Source: Nodularia sp034931045
Lineage (GTDB): Bacteria > Cyanobacteriota > Cyanobacteriia > Cyanobacteriales > Nostocaceae
Assembly (NCBI RefSeq): GCF_034931045.1
Contig: NZ_JAYGHH010000008.1
Coordinates: 62,001 to 126,000, forward strand
Direction of reading: 5' to 3'
DNA: 64,000 nt
Below are positions 33,401 to 41,915 of this stretch, in pieces. The position numbers and the translations under genes are program-made. Each line of letters begins with the position of its first letter. The stretch's first letter is position 1. The notes under the pieces were generated by a model. The model was given only the letters and a program-made list of their open reading frames with translations, was not told the origin of the DNA and searched no databases.

Positions 33401-35153
33401 AATAGACCGTCAAGCTTTGCCCATACCTGATTTATCACCAGTCACTACCACAGCAACCGCACCCCGGACACCCATAGAACAACAATTAGTTAACATCTGG
33501 AGTCAGGTATTAGGGATTGCATCTCTTAGTATTCACGATAATTTCTTTAGCTTGGGTGGTGATTCCATTCTCGCAATTCAAGTAGTAGCCATAGCAAATC
33601 AGCAAAACTTGGCATTGCGTCCCCGGCAAATGTTCCAATATCAAACAGTGGCAGAACTAGCAGCCATTGTAGACACCAAGATTATATTACCGAGTGACCA
33701 AGCACCAGTTACAGGAGAAATTCCTTTAACTCCCATTCAGCATTGGTTCTTTGAACAAAATCTCGTAGATGCACATCATTGGAATCAAGCAATTCTGTTA
33801 GAAGTAAAGCAATCTCTTCATCCTGAATGGTTACAACAGGCATTAAATCACCTATTAGCACATCATGATAGCTTGCGTTCCTGCTTTACAAACACCCCCG
33901 ATGGTTGGCGACAATTTGCAGCAGCAAATCCAGTCCCTCTCCTCGCTTGCGGGGACGGGCTAGGGGTGGGGTTTTATCATATTGATATCTCAGAGTTAGC
34001 AATTCTCACCCCAGAAAAAGTATCAGAAACCATAACCAATGTTGCCAATGATTTACAAGCCGGCTTTGACCTAGAAACACCGCCATTGCTGCGTATCGCC
34101 TATTTCAACCTTGGTAAAAACCAAAATAATCGTTTACTCCTCATCTTCCATCACTTAATCATCGATGGCATCTCTTGGCGAATATTTCTTGAAGATTTGC
34201 AACTAGCATATCAGCAACTTAGCCAAAAACAAGAAATACAACTACCACCAAAAACCACATCTTACCAACAGTGGGCAATCAAACTTCAAGATTACACCTG
34301 GACAGGCGATTTACAACCAGCATTTAACTACTGGACATCTCCCCTTTGGCAGCAAATACCACCTTTACCCGGAGATTATGCCCCAGGTTCTAACACAATG
34401 GCAGAGGTAGAAACTTATTCTACATTTTTCACAGTGCCAGACACTAAAGCCTTACTTCAAAACGTTAACAACGCCTACCACACCCAAATCAACGACATTT
34501 TATTAACAGCACTTGCACTAACCTTTCAAAATTGGACAGGTGAAAGTCGTCTGTTAGTAGAACTGGAAGGACATGGCAGAGAAGATTTGTTTCCAAACAT
34601 GAATTTATCTCGGACAATGGGTTGGTTTACAAACCTATTTCCGGTATTATTAAGTATAACTCCCTCTTCCGACTTAGGGGTTTACCTCAAAACAATCAAA
34701 GAACAACTGCGGCAAATTCCAGACCGTGGTATTAGCTATGGATTGCTACGTTATCTAGCATCCCCAACAATTCAAGCTACCCTGAAATCAAGACCTTTAC
34801 CACAAATCAGATTTAACTATCTAGGACAATCTGACCAAATCTTCTCAGATAATTCCCTATTCACCCCAGCGCGTGAACTTATCGGACATAGCCGGAGTCC
34901 CAAAGGAAATCGCAACACTTTAATTGAAATTAATAGTATAGTCACCGGAGGAAAACTGCGATGTGATTGGACTTACAGTCAAAAAATACATCACCGTCAA
35001 ACCATCACCACCTTAGCAGACAACTATCAACAGATACTACTTGCACTAATTCAACATTGTGTCACCCCGAATATTAGCGGGTTTACTCCTTCTGATTTCC
35101 CAGAGATGGATTTTACCCAAGATGAACTTGATAAATTGTTGGGAGAGTTATGA
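27441..35153 (+). CDS. NRPS, C-A(Gly)-PCP-C-A(Ala-like)-PCP-E
   Basis: Two-module synthetase that takes the thiazole-bearing chain and adds Gly and D-Ala. The first C motif reads HHIITDY and the second HHIIADA, both lacking the final Gly of HHxxxDG. The first A domain (about 28860-30330) has code DILQLGLIWK (Gly), PCP Ser1009. The second A domain (about 31980-33420) has code DLFNNALTYK (Ala-type), PCP Ser2042 in LGGDSI. The E domain (about 33720-35100) keeps HHLIIDGISWR, RTMGWFT and NYLGQ. Repeats are read in frame at five places: 29252-29285, 29939-29971, 31079-31112, 32351-32399 and 33930-33976. The one at 31079 replaces the segment that normally links the C-domain active site to the IQYADFA motif with a shorter HAEAHRRREVER stretch. 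That odd segment and the altered motifs leave the activity of the second C domain open. Confidence 0.93.
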   Translation: MNISSSQKRELLAKLLLQKAAKQHFPLSFAQKRLWFLDKLQPGLSVYNIPAALRLTGNLNITRLEQSLQSIVLRHEILRTSFTVVNDEPVQNIAANVKINLPLIDLRKLSQPNQAAQVRQQAKLLTEQPFKLTESPLLRVVLLQLSDIEFVLILVMHHIITDYWSFRVLVRELISIYQGQTLTELPIQFADFATWQQKWLQSEARQNQLSYWREQLQNYPHELSLPTDYPRKAIKNFQGARLFFTLSPELSEQLQRLSQQHNSTVFMTLLTAFNILLYRYSGQEDILVGSTVTSRDRSEIVNLIGLFVNNLIFRSNLSGKPSFVELLNQVKETVLGALSHQDLPFEDLVEQLQPERNLNQNPLFQVMFVLHNTPSQTINLPDLIIEPVETEHFTSRFDISLDMYETPRGLRGTWEYSTELFQPTTIERFSEHFQTILSRIVANPEKSIVELSLLTPKEQNLLTQWNDTFTDIPELTAYELFSQQVTKTPDKIAVIFGDESLTYQQLEQKASQLADYLQNLGVQAETRVGIYCDRSLEMVISLLAVHKAGGAYVPLDPSYPQERLKFIINDSKISILITQTSLLNNLPKHSAKIVCVDNIKHEINNHSQSPITNHQLAYLIYTSGSTGTPKGVQILHRSLSNFLTAMSKAPGLTAADNLLAVTTLAFDIAALEIFLPLTVGACLVLVKRDVTLDGERLAQAIAKHQITVMQATPATWRLLLTSGWEGKQDLKILCGGEALDNTLAQQLLSCTQEVWNLYGPTETTIWSAAQKLSIDQPVTIGHPIANTQFYVLDQHLQPLPIGVPGELYISGAGVARGYWQRPDLTAERFLLKTPPLCASAPLREYTLYKTGDRVRYLPDGKLEYLGRLDNQVKIRGFRIELGEIEAVLTEHPAVTQAVVTVREEEPRLVAYIILNSQDAEVNDLQPFLANKLPRYMIPGIFVTLAALPLTPNGKIDRKALPTPDPKSFKNENEGFLTPTEEVLASIWATVLGVESVGIEDNFFDLGGHSLLATRLISQVRQVFGVELPLRHLFESPRIADLAGVIAQSHRETSPILPIPRTNNLPLSFAQQRFWILAQLEPNSIAYNIPLAVQIQGDIDLGILQASFAEVVRQQEMLRASFSSLDGQPVLRIADVCDVQIPVIDLQGLPEFEQQQQVQELAQSQAQQPFDLADGCLWRVRLVRLGEGNQVLLLTLHHIIADAWSVGLLVRDVFHAEAHRRREVERIQYVDFAFWQREWLQGRVLEEHLQYWRGQLESAPVMLELPTDYPRPAVQSFRGSVYGFDISAELTQGLKGLSRVSHSTLFMSLLAVWNVLLYRYSGSDDIVVGSAIANRNRAETEGLIGCFANTLALRTDLSENPSFMTLLARVRATALGAYAHQDLPFEQLVEVLQPVRSLSYTPIFQVMLVLQNLPLPELDMPGVQWQVIDADSGTAKFDLTWVVRETVQGLRCKLEYNTDIFAATTIERLAGHLETLLEAVVANPQQPISELPLLTIAEKQQLAQWNATQRQYSQPQCLHELFEAQVTKTPASIAVVWGEKQLTYQELNTKANQLACHLQSLGVQPETPVGICVDRSLDMIIGLLGILKAGGAYVPLDPNYPPARLALIIQDAQMQVLLTQQQQLTKLPQLEIPTVCLDSPIPNPQSPVPSPQSPSNLAYIIYTSGTTGIPKGVAITHQSPVTLMYWAREIYSAAELTGVLASTSICFDLSVFEIFVPLSWGGCVILADHALQLPELPAAAQVTLVNTVPSAARELLRLNGISASVQTVNLAGEPLPKSLVDALYQQSTIQRVYNLYGPSEDTTYSTFTLVPPHSQQAPTIGKPIANTQVYILDQNLQTVPIGVPGEIYLSGAGLARGYWKRPELTAEKFINWGMGNNQLYKTGDRARYLPDGNIEYLGRLDHQVKLRGFRIELGEIEAVLNQHPQVAQALAIVRNDNPEHSRLVAYVVPKSHIETAELKQFLAEKLPAYMLPTAFVILETLPLTANGKIDRQALPIPDLSPVTTTATAPRTPIEQQLVNIWSQVLGIASLSIHDNFFSLGGDSILAIQVVAIANQQNLALRPRQMFQYQTVAELAAIVDTKIILPSDQAPVTGEIPLTPIQHWFFEQNLVDAHHWNQAILLEVKQSLHPEWLQQALNHLLAHHDSLRSCFTNTPDGWRQFAAANPVPLLACGDGLGVGFYHIDISELAILTPEKVSETITNVANDLQAGFDLETPPLLRIAYFNLGKNQNNRLLLIFHHLIIDGISWRIFLEDLQLAYQQLSQKQEIQLPPKTTSYQQWAIKLQDYTWTGDLQPAFNYWTSPLWQQIPPLPGDYAPGSNTMAEVETYSTFFTVPDTKALLQNVNNAYHTQINDILLTALALTFQNWTGESRLLVELEGHGREDLFPNMNLSRTMGWFTNLFPVLLSITPSSDLGVYLKTIKEQLRQIPDRGISYGLLRYLASPTIQATLKSRPLPQIRFNYLGQSDQIFSDNSLFTPARELIGHSRSPKGNRNTLIEINSIVTGGKLRCDWTYSQKIHHRQTITTLADNYQQILLALIQHCVTPNISGFTPSDFPEMDFTQDELDKLLGEL
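29939..29971 (+). repeat. Dispersed CTGCGCCTCTGCGTGA repeat in the A6-A7 loop
   Basis: Read in frame as PPLCASAPLRE directly before YKTGD, matching the insertion at 6944-6976 in another Gly A domain. Confidence 0.85.
31079..31112 (+). repeat. Dispersed CGCAGAGGCGCACAGACGC repeat inside a C domain
   Basis: CACGCAGAGGCGCACAGACG plus CAGAGAGG is read in frame as HAEAHRRREVE, 14 codons after the HHIIADA active-site motif of the second condensation domain. Confidence 0.85.
32351..32399 (+). repeat. TCCCCAA/TCCCCAG heptamer tandem in the A2-A3 region of an A domain
   Basis: About seven units of TCCCCAA or TCCCCAG are read in frame as a Pro/Ser/Gln/Asn-rich loop (PNPQSPVPSPQSPS) just before the A3 core LAYIIYTSG. 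A related heptamer (CAATCAC, three copies) occupies the same loop of the preceding A domain at 29252-29285. Confidence 0.88.
33930..33976 (+). repeat. Dispersed GC-rich hairpin repeat inside the E domain
   Basis: CCCTCTCCTCGCTTGCGGGG followed by ACGGGCTAGGGGTGGGGTTT has the form of the widespread cyanobacterial CCCCTCTCC...GGGGTTAGGGGTGGGG repeat. It is read in frame as PLLACGDGLGVGF in the N-terminal half of the epimerization domain, at a position comparable with the repeat at 10910. Confidence 0.75.
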
Positions 35154-35250
35154 GAGGAGTTTTTTTAAACGCAAAGGTACGCAAAATAACCTTTTTTCCT
35201 TTGCGTGAAACTAAATAAATATTTGCATCACAACATCAAAACTAAAAATC
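35154..35250 (+). repeat. Spacer with two facing copies of the TTTGCGT repeat
   Basis: 97 bases between NRPS genes. It holds AAACGCAAAGGTACGCAAAA and, a few bases on, CTTTGCGTGAAACT. The two halves are partly complementary and could fold into a hairpin. No clear ribosome-binding site precedes the ATG at 35251. Confidence 0.6.
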
Positions 35251-38200
35251 ATGCACCCCGTGGATAAACGCCAAAATATAGAAAATATCTATCCCCTATC
35301 TCCCATGCAGCAAGGAATGCTATTTCATACCTTGTTAACACCACAAGTAGGCGTGTATGTACCACAAGTTTGCTTGTATCTGGACGGAAAACTAGATATA
35401 AATAATTTACAAACTGCATGGAATCAAGTTGTGAAAAATCATGCAGCTTTACGCACAGCCTTTTATTGGGAACAGCGAGATAAACCTTTCCAAGTTGTAT
35501 TTAAACAGGTAGAAATTCCTTGGAATTTTATTGATTGGCAAGGAATATTAGAGGCAGAAATTAAGGTAAAATTACAGGAATATTTACAGGGCGATCGCAC
35601 TTTAGGATTTGACCTCAAACAACCGCCCTTAATGCGTTTTACTCTGATTCAGCTATCAGATATTAAATATATTCTCATTTGGACACAGCATCATTTAATT
35701 CTTGATGGTTGGTCATCAGCATTAGTAATTAAACAAGTTTGGCAAAATTATTATAATTCCCCATTTTATTATCCTAATTCTCGTCCCTACAGTGACTACA
35801 TTTCCTGGTTACAGAAACAGGATAAAATCGCTGCTAAACAATTTTGGCAAAAGCAACTTCAAGGATTCACCACACCTGCTTATCCCCTCTCTTTGTCAAG
35901 AAGTGAAAGCAATAACTTCACACCCCAAGAACAACATCGCAACCTCACCCCTACTCAAACCACTTCTTTACAACAGTGGGCAAAACAGCAACAATTAACC
36001 CTCAATACTCTTTTACAGGCTGCTTTTGCTATATTATTAAGTCGTTATTGCCACACCACAGATGTAGTATTTGGTGCAACTTCATCAGGACGACCCACAG
36101 CCCTCCCCGGTGTAGAATCAATGGTAGGGTTATTTATCAATACCTTGCCGGTGCGAGTGCAAGTCTCAGCAACAGAGAACTTAGTTGCATGGTTGCAAAA
36201 GTTACAAGCACAACAAGCAGAAGCTTTAGACTATGAATACACGTCTCTCTTGGAAATTCAAGAATGGAGTGAACTTTCACAGGGAATTTCACTATTTGAT
36301 AGTATTTTAGTATTTGAAAATTATCTCGTTGATACATCGGCAATTCCAGAAAATCAAGAATTACGTATTGTTGATATTCAATCTTTGGAGTGGACAAGTT
36401 TCCCTTTAACGGTGTTGGTTTCTGTGGGAAATCAATTATCATTGAAGGTGAAATATGACCGCAGCAGATTTACAGATCATACTATTACTCAATTATTAGA
36501 GCATTTCTGTATTCTGTTATTAGGCATGATTCAACCAGTGCAAACTGTAGGGAACTTACCTTTATTAACTCAGCAGGAATACGAAAGCATTCAGCAATGG
36601 AATCAAACAGAAGCATATTATCCCCTAGAATCTATACATCAGCAATTTGTCGCCCAGGTAGAATGCACACCAGATAATATTGCTGTGGTATTTGAGGATA
36701 AACAACTTACTTATAAAGAATTAAATCAACGCGCCAATCAATTAGCCCACTATTTACAAACTTTGGGAGTGCAACCGGAAATCCCAGTGGGAATTTATAT
36801 TGAACGTTCCTTAGAAATGGTGATTGGGATATTAGGTATTCTGAAAGCTGGAGGTTGTTATGTTCCTCTAGATCCTGCTTATCCTGTTTCTAGGTTAACA
36901 TATATCATTGATGAAACTAATATTTCAGTATTATTAACACAATCATCTTTATTAGATAAATTACCTCATTATTCTGGTAAAATTCTTTGTTTGGATACAG
37001 ATTGGCAGGAAATATCCCAGACATCTGAAAATAACCCCACCACCTTAGTTAATCCTGACAATGCAATTTACATCATATATACCTCTGGTTCTACTGGTAC
37101 ACCCAAGGGAGTGATTAATACTCATAGAGGTGTGAGTAATCGGTTGTATTGGATGCAGCAACAGTATAATTTAGAGATAGGAGAACCAGTTTTACAAAAA
37201 ACCCCCTTTAGTTTTGATGTTTCGGTGTGGGAATTTTTCTGGACATTACTTAACGGTGGTTGTCTAGTAATGGCTAAACCAGAAGGACACCAAGATACTA
37301 ATTATTTATTAGAGATTATTGAACAGCAGCAAATCACCACATTACACTTTGTGCCGGCAATGTTGGGAGTATTTTTAGAAGAACCAAATTTAACTGCAAG
37401 TTGTCGCAGTGTCAAGCGGGTAATTTGTAGCGGTGAAGCCTTATCAATCGAGATTCAAAATCGCTTTTTCCGCAGTTTAAATGCAGAATTATACAATTTA
37501 TATGGACCCACAGAAGCTGCAATTGATGTAACTTATTGGCAATGTCAACCCACAAATGATTTACATACAGTACCTATCGGTCGTCCTATTGCTAATACCC
37601 AAATTTATCTGCTGAATGAAGATTTACAACCAGTCCCGTTAGGTGTCCCTGGTGAAATTTACATTGGTGGTGTGGGAGTTGCACGGGGTTATTGGAATCG
37701 TCCAGATTTAACGGCGGAAAGGTTTATTAATCAATTCAAAATTAAAGACTTAGTTACTCCAAAGTCAACACTTAACACTCTCTATAAAACAGGCGACCTT
37801 GGCCGTTATTTACCTGATGGTAATTTGGAATACTTGGGGCGATTGGATAATCAGGTAAAAATTCGGGGATTGAGAATTGAGTTAGGTGAAATTGAAGCGG
37901 TACTAAATCAACATCCTGATATTCAACAAACAGTTGTGATTTTGGACTCCAAATCCTCTGAAAATCAGCGTTTAGTTGCTTATATTGTGCCTGGTTCAAC
38001 TAGCACCGAGTCAGAATCTTTCACTCAAGAATTACAGAAATTTCTGTTATCTCAATTACCAGATTATATGCTGCCGTCAATATTTTTAGTGTTGTCAGCG
38101 TTACCTTTATTGCCTAACGGTAAAATCAATCGTCAAGCTTTACCTCAACCTGAGACTGTACGCCATGCTAATCAAGCATATCTTGCACCGCGTAATTCTA

Positions 38201-38478
38201 CAGAAACGCTGGTTGCTAATATTTTGGCGGATGTGTTGCGAATCGAACGCATGGGAGTAGATGAAAACTTTTTGGAATTGGGGGGAAATTCCCTCTTGGC
38301 AATTCGGGTAACATCACGATTGAGGGAGGCTTTTCAATTGGATTTACCTTTACATAGTGTGTTTGAAAAACCAACAGTTGCTGGACTTGCAGAACGAATT
38401 CAAATTCTACAACAAACTATTCAACAAATGCAAACTACCCCATCTGATCAACCAGGGCGTAAGGAGATTTCGCTATGA
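35251..38478 (+). CDS. NRPS, C-A(Ser)-PCP
   Basis: Single-module synthetase. The C domain opens with IYPLSPMQQGMLFH and has HHLILDG; it follows an E-terminated protein, so it should condense onto D-Ala. The A domain (about 36620-38150) has pocket residues DVWHISLIDK, one conservative change from the Ser code DVWHLSLIDK of EntF. PCP Ser is residue 1014 (LGGNSL). The last 30 residues form a Gln-rich, probably helical tail ending GRKEISL, a candidate partner for the TubC docking domain that starts the next protein. The stop overlaps the next start (ATGA). A loop before YKTGD contains AATTCAAAATTAAA, possibly another dispersed repeat. Confidence 0.94.
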   Translation: MHPVDKRQNIENIYPLSPMQQGMLFHTLLTPQVGVYVPQVCLYLDGKLDINNLQTAWNQVVKNHAALRTAFYWEQRDKPFQVVFKQVEIPWNFIDWQGILEAEIKVKLQEYLQGDRTLGFDLKQPPLMRFTLIQLSDIKYILIWTQHHLILDGWSSALVIKQVWQNYYNSPFYYPNSRPYSDYISWLQKQDKIAAKQFWQKQLQGFTTPAYPLSLSRSESNNFTPQEQHRNLTPTQTTSLQQWAKQQQLTLNTLLQAAFAILLSRYCHTTDVVFGATSSGRPTALPGVESMVGLFINTLPVRVQVSATENLVAWLQKLQAQQAEALDYEYTSLLEIQEWSELSQGISLFDSILVFENYLVDTSAIPENQELRIVDIQSLEWTSFPLTVLVSVGNQLSLKVKYDRSRFTDHTITQLLEHFCILLLGMIQPVQTVGNLPLLTQQEYESIQQWNQTEAYYPLESIHQQFVAQVECTPDNIAVVFEDKQLTYKELNQRANQLAHYLQTLGVQPEIPVGIYIERSLEMVIGILGILKAGGCYVPLDPAYPVSRLTYIIDETNISVLLTQSSLLDKLPHYSGKILCLDTDWQEISQTSENNPTTLVNPDNAIYIIYTSGSTGTPKGVINTHRGVSNRLYWMQQQYNLEIGEPVLQKTPFSFDVSVWEFFWTLLNGGCLVMAKPEGHQDTNYLLEIIEQQQITTLHFVPAMLGVFLEEPNLTASCRSVKRVICSGEALSIEIQNRFFRSLNAELYNLYGPTEAAIDVTYWQCQPTNDLHTVPIGRPIANTQIYLLNEDLQPVPLGVPGEIYIGGVGVARGYWNRPDLTAERFINQFKIKDLVTPKSTLNTLYKTGDLGRYLPDGNLEYLGRLDNQVKIRGLRIELGEIEAVLNQHPDIQQTVVILDSKSSENQRLVAYIVPGSTSTESESFTQELQKFLLSQLPDYMLPSIFLVLSALPLLPNGKINRQALPQPETVRHANQAYLAPRNSTETLVANILADVLRIERMGVDENFLELGGNSLLAIRVTSRLREAFQLDLPLHSVFEKPTVAGLAERIQILQQTIQQMQTTPSDQPGRKEISL

Positions 38479-41400
38479 AGACCATAGAAAAATTTCTGGC
38501 ACACCTTTACAGCCTAGATGTGAAACTGTGGATAGAAGATGCTAATTTGCGGTGTAGTATTCCTGAAGATGTGCTGACGGATGAACTTGGTGTAGAATTG
38601 CGATCGCGCAAACCTGAAATTATCAATTTTTTACGTCAAGCTAAGTCTTCTGCAATCAATTATTCACAAGCAATTTTACCAGCAGAACGCCATGAAAATC
38701 TGCCCCTTTCTTTTGCTCAACAAAGATTGTGGTTTTTAGAACAATTGCAACTGGGGAATGCTACATATAATTTACCCACGGCAGTGCGATTAAAGGGGAA
38801 TTTAGATGTTAGGGTATTAGAGCGATCGCTTAATGAAATTATCCAGCGTCATGAAGTATTACGGACACAATTCAAAACCGTAAATGGCAATCCTATTTTA
38901 CAAATTCAGCCCAATGTCACTCTTCCCCTAATTGTCGTCGATTTACAAGCATTTAATCCCCTAGAACAAGATGAAGAAGTCCGCCAACTCGCCTTAAAAG
39001 CAGCACAGACACCCTTTGATTTAGCCACAGATGTACTATTGCGGGTGAAAATTCTCCGTTTGGCTAAAGATGAAAACGTAGTGTTATTTACCATGCACCA
39101 CATCATCTCTGATGGTTGGTCAATGGAAATATTAATTAAGGAATTAGCAACCCTTTATAATGCCTTTAGTACCAATCAACCATCCCCCTTACCAGAGTTA
39201 GCAATTCAGTATGTTGATTTTGCAGTTTGGCAGAGACAATGGTTACAAGGAGAAGTTTTAGACACGCAACTAGACTATTGGCGACAACAGTTAGGCGGTA
39301 TTCTGCCAGTATTACAATTACCCACCGACTACCCCCGTGGACGAGTACAAACATTTCGGGGTGCAATTGAGTCTTTTTCTCTCTCTCCTCAGTTGAGTCA
39401 AGACATTATCAAAATAGCAAAAAGTGCAGGTGTCACCCCCTTTCTTACCCTCCTCACAGCTTATAAAATCCTTCTGCATCGCTACACCGGACAAACAGAT
39501 ATACTCGTTGGTACTCCCGTAGCTAATCGCCATCGTCGGGAAATCGAAGGTTTAATTGGCTTTTTTGTCAACACATTAGTTTTAAGAACAAATCTCACAG
39601 ATAATCCTAGTTTTCAGGATTTATTGCAACAGTTAAAAAATACCACTTGGCAAGCTTACGATCATCAGGATATACCTTTTGAGAAATTAGTAGAAGTTCT
39701 GCAACCAGAAAGAGATTTAAGCTTTAATCCTCTATTTCAGGTAAAATTCCGCTTAGAAAATGCTCCCACAGAAAAATTAGCATTACCGGGGTTAACTCTC
39801 ACACCTCTAAATCGTACAGAAGCCAGCGCCAAACTAGATTTAAGTTTGGATATGTACGAGACATCAGCAGGTTTTGTGGGTGCATTTGAGTATAACCGAG
39901 ATTTGTTTGCACCAGAGACAATTAGCTGCATGGTAGGACATTTTCAGACTCTACTAACAGCGATAGTTGACAACCCAGAAAAACGGATTTCCGAATTACC
40001 ATTACTTACAGAAAGTGAAAGGCAAAAAATCCTCATTGATTGGAATCAAACTCAGGTAGAATTTCCCAGTCATTTAACTTTTCAGGATTTATTTGCAGCG
40101 CAGGTAGAAAAGACACCGGATGCAGTAGCGGTTGTATTTGAAAATCAGTCTCTTACTTATAGAGAACTCAATCAAAAAAGTAATCAAGTTGCCCATTATT
40201 TGCAAAAAAAAGGAGTGAAACCAGAGATAATTGTGGGATTATGTGTAGAGCGATCGCCATTAATGATCATCGCTTTACTTGGTATTCTGAAAGCTGGTGG
40301 CGCATATCTTCCCCTAGACCCCAATTATCCCCCAGAACGTTTGGGATATATGTTGGCTGATTCCCAAGTTCCGATTTTGCTCACAGAAGCAAATCTGAAA
40401 TTTTCCACTCCCCCAAACTATGAAATAATCTATTTAGATACAGACTGGGAAATAATTTATCAATGCAGCACAGAGAACCCAGAAAGCGAAGTTACACCAG
40501 AAAATTTAGCTTATTTAATCTATACTTCCGGTTCCACTGGTAAACCCAAAGGCGTTTTAATTCCCCACATTGGCTTAACAAACCTCACAAAACATAAAAT
40601 AGAAATTTGTGATGTTCATCCAGGTGATTGTGTACTGCAATTTTTCTCACTCAGCTTTGATGCTTCCATTCCCGAAATCATCATGGCCTTGGGAAGTGGT
40701 GCTAAACTTTGTCTCGCCAAATCAGAATCTTTACTACCCGGAGAAACCTTACTACAACTGCTACAAAATAATGCAGTTACTCATATAACTATTACCCCCT
40801 CAGCCCTGTCTCTACTTCCTTCAGCAGATTTACCACATTTGCGAATGATATTAGTAGGAGGGGAAGCCCCCTCACCTGAATTAATCGCCAAATGGTCAGA
40901 AGGAAGACGCTTTATTAACGCTTATGGACCCACAGAAGTAACAGTTAACGCCAGCATGGTACTTTGTGGTAACGGTCATCCTTTGCTTCCCACCATTCGC
41001 CCCAGTGCCAATAAACAACTATATATATTAGATAATTATTTACAACCAGTTCCTATTGGTGTAATTGGTGAACTTTACATTGGTGGAATTGGTTTAGCAA
41101 GAGGTTATTTGAACCGTCCAGATTTGACAGCAGAAAGATTCATTAAAAACCCATTTAGTCAGTTATCAGTTATCAGTTATCAGTCAACAGTCAACAGTCA
41201 ACTCAGACTTTATAAAACCGGCGACCTTGCTTGTTACTTACCTGATGGTCGCATCAAACTGTTAGGAAGGATTGATAATCAAGTAAAAATTCGTGGTTTT
41301 CGCATTGAACCGCAAGAAGTAGAAACAGTATTGTGTCAAAATTCTGGGGTGCGTGCTGGGGTAGTAATTGTCCGCGAAGACCAACCAGAACAGAAGCGTT

Positions 41401-41915
41401 TAGTTGCTTACGTTGTTCCCAATGAAGAAACCAGGGAACAGGGAAAAGAAAATTTACTTAGTTCCCAGTCTCTCCGCAGCTTCATGCGCGAGAAGTTACC
41501 AGAATATTTGGTTCCTAGTGCATTTGTGCTGTTGAAGGATTTACCCCTAACACCTAACGGTAAAATAGATATCCACTCTCTCCCCGCACCCGAAGAAATA
41601 CTCTCAACATCTGAATTTATTGCCCCTCGGACAGAAATTGAAGCGCAATTAGCCAATATTTACACCCAGATACTCAACTTAGAAAAAGTCAGTATTCACG
41701 ATGACTTTTTTGAATTGGGGGGACATTCTCTCATTGCTACCCAATTAATTTCTCAAGCCTTACAGGTGTTTCAAGTGGAACTAACTGTAATGGATTTGTT
41801 TGATGCGCCGACAGTAGCAGGTATGGCGGAACGAATTTTGCAAAGACAATTAACGGCGGAAGTTACAGTGACATCTGAAACCGGAGACGATGAACGGGAG
41901 GAGTTTGAAATTTAA
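38475..41915 (+). CDS. NRPS, TubC docking-C-A(unassigned)-PCP
   Basis: The last NRPS elongation module seen. Residues 1-55 (LAHLYSLDVKLWIEDANLRC, then a short helix RKPEIINFLRQ) fit the TubC N-terminal docking fold. The C domain has HHIISDG. The A domain (about 40070-41570) has pocket residues DAPTLGAVNK, which I cannot match to a known code; Thr278 and Ala322 are seen in aromatic or hydrophobic pockets. Its A8 motif reads RGFRIEPQEVE where RIELGEIE is usual. PCP Ser is residue 1085 (LGGHSL). The C-terminus is strongly acidic (GDDEREEFEI), a good candidate to bind the second TubC domain in the next protein. A repeat-rich loop lies at 41157-41206. There is no thioesterase. The stop overlaps the next ATG by one base. 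Confidence 0.93.
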   Translation: MKTIEKFLAHLYSLDVKLWIEDANLRCSIPEDVLTDELGVELRSRKPEIINFLRQAKSSAINYSQAILPAERHENLPLSFAQQRLWFLEQLQLGNATYNLPTAVRLKGNLDVRVLERSLNEIIQRHEVLRTQFKTVNGNPILQIQPNVTLPLIVVDLQAFNPLEQDEEVRQLALKAAQTPFDLATDVLLRVKILRLAKDENVVLFTMHHIISDGWSMEILIKELATLYNAFSTNQPSPLPELAIQYVDFAVWQRQWLQGEVLDTQLDYWRQQLGGILPVLQLPTDYPRGRVQTFRGAIESFSLSPQLSQDIIKIAKSAGVTPFLTLLTAYKILLHRYTGQTDILVGTPVANRHRREIEGLIGFFVNTLVLRTNLTDNPSFQDLLQQLKNTTWQAYDHQDIPFEKLVEVLQPERDLSFNPLFQVKFRLENAPTEKLALPGLTLTPLNRTEASAKLDLSLDMYETSAGFVGAFEYNRDLFAPETISCMVGHFQTLLTAIVDNPEKRISELPLLTESERQKILIDWNQTQVEFPSHLTFQDLFAAQVEKTPDAVAVVFENQSLTYRELNQKSNQVAHYLQKKGVKPEIIVGLCVERSPLMIIALLGILKAGGAYLPLDPNYPPERLGYMLADSQVPILLTEANLKFSTPPNYEIIYLDTDWEIIYQCSTENPESEVTPENLAYLIYTSGSTGKPKGVLIPHIGLTNLTKHKIEICDVHPGDCVLQFFSLSFDASIPEIIMALGSGAKLCLAKSESLLPGETLLQLLQNNAVTHITITPSALSLLPSADLPHLRMILVGGEAPSPELIAKWSEGRRFINAYGPTEVTVNASMVLCGNGHPLLPTIRPSANKQLYILDNYLQPVPIGVIGELYIGGIGLARGYLNRPDLTAERFIKNPFSQLSVISYQSTVNSQLRLYKTGDLACYLPDGRIKLLGRIDNQVKIRGFRIEPQEVETVLCQNSGVRAGVVIVREDQPEQKRLVAYVVPNEETREQGKENLLSSQSLRSFMREKLPEYLVPSAFVLLKDLPLTPNGKIDIHSLPAPEEILSTSEFIAPRTEIEAQLANIYTQILNLEKVSIHDDFFELGGHSLIATQLISQALQVFQVELTVMDLFDAPTVAGMAERILQRQLTAEVTVTSETGDDEREEFEI
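41157..41206 (+). repeat. AGTTATC and AGTCAAC heptamer tandems in the A6-A7 loop
   Basis: Three copies of AGTTATC followed by about three of AGTCAAC are read in frame as SQLSVISYQSTVNSQL directly before LYKTGD. Confidence 0.88.
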
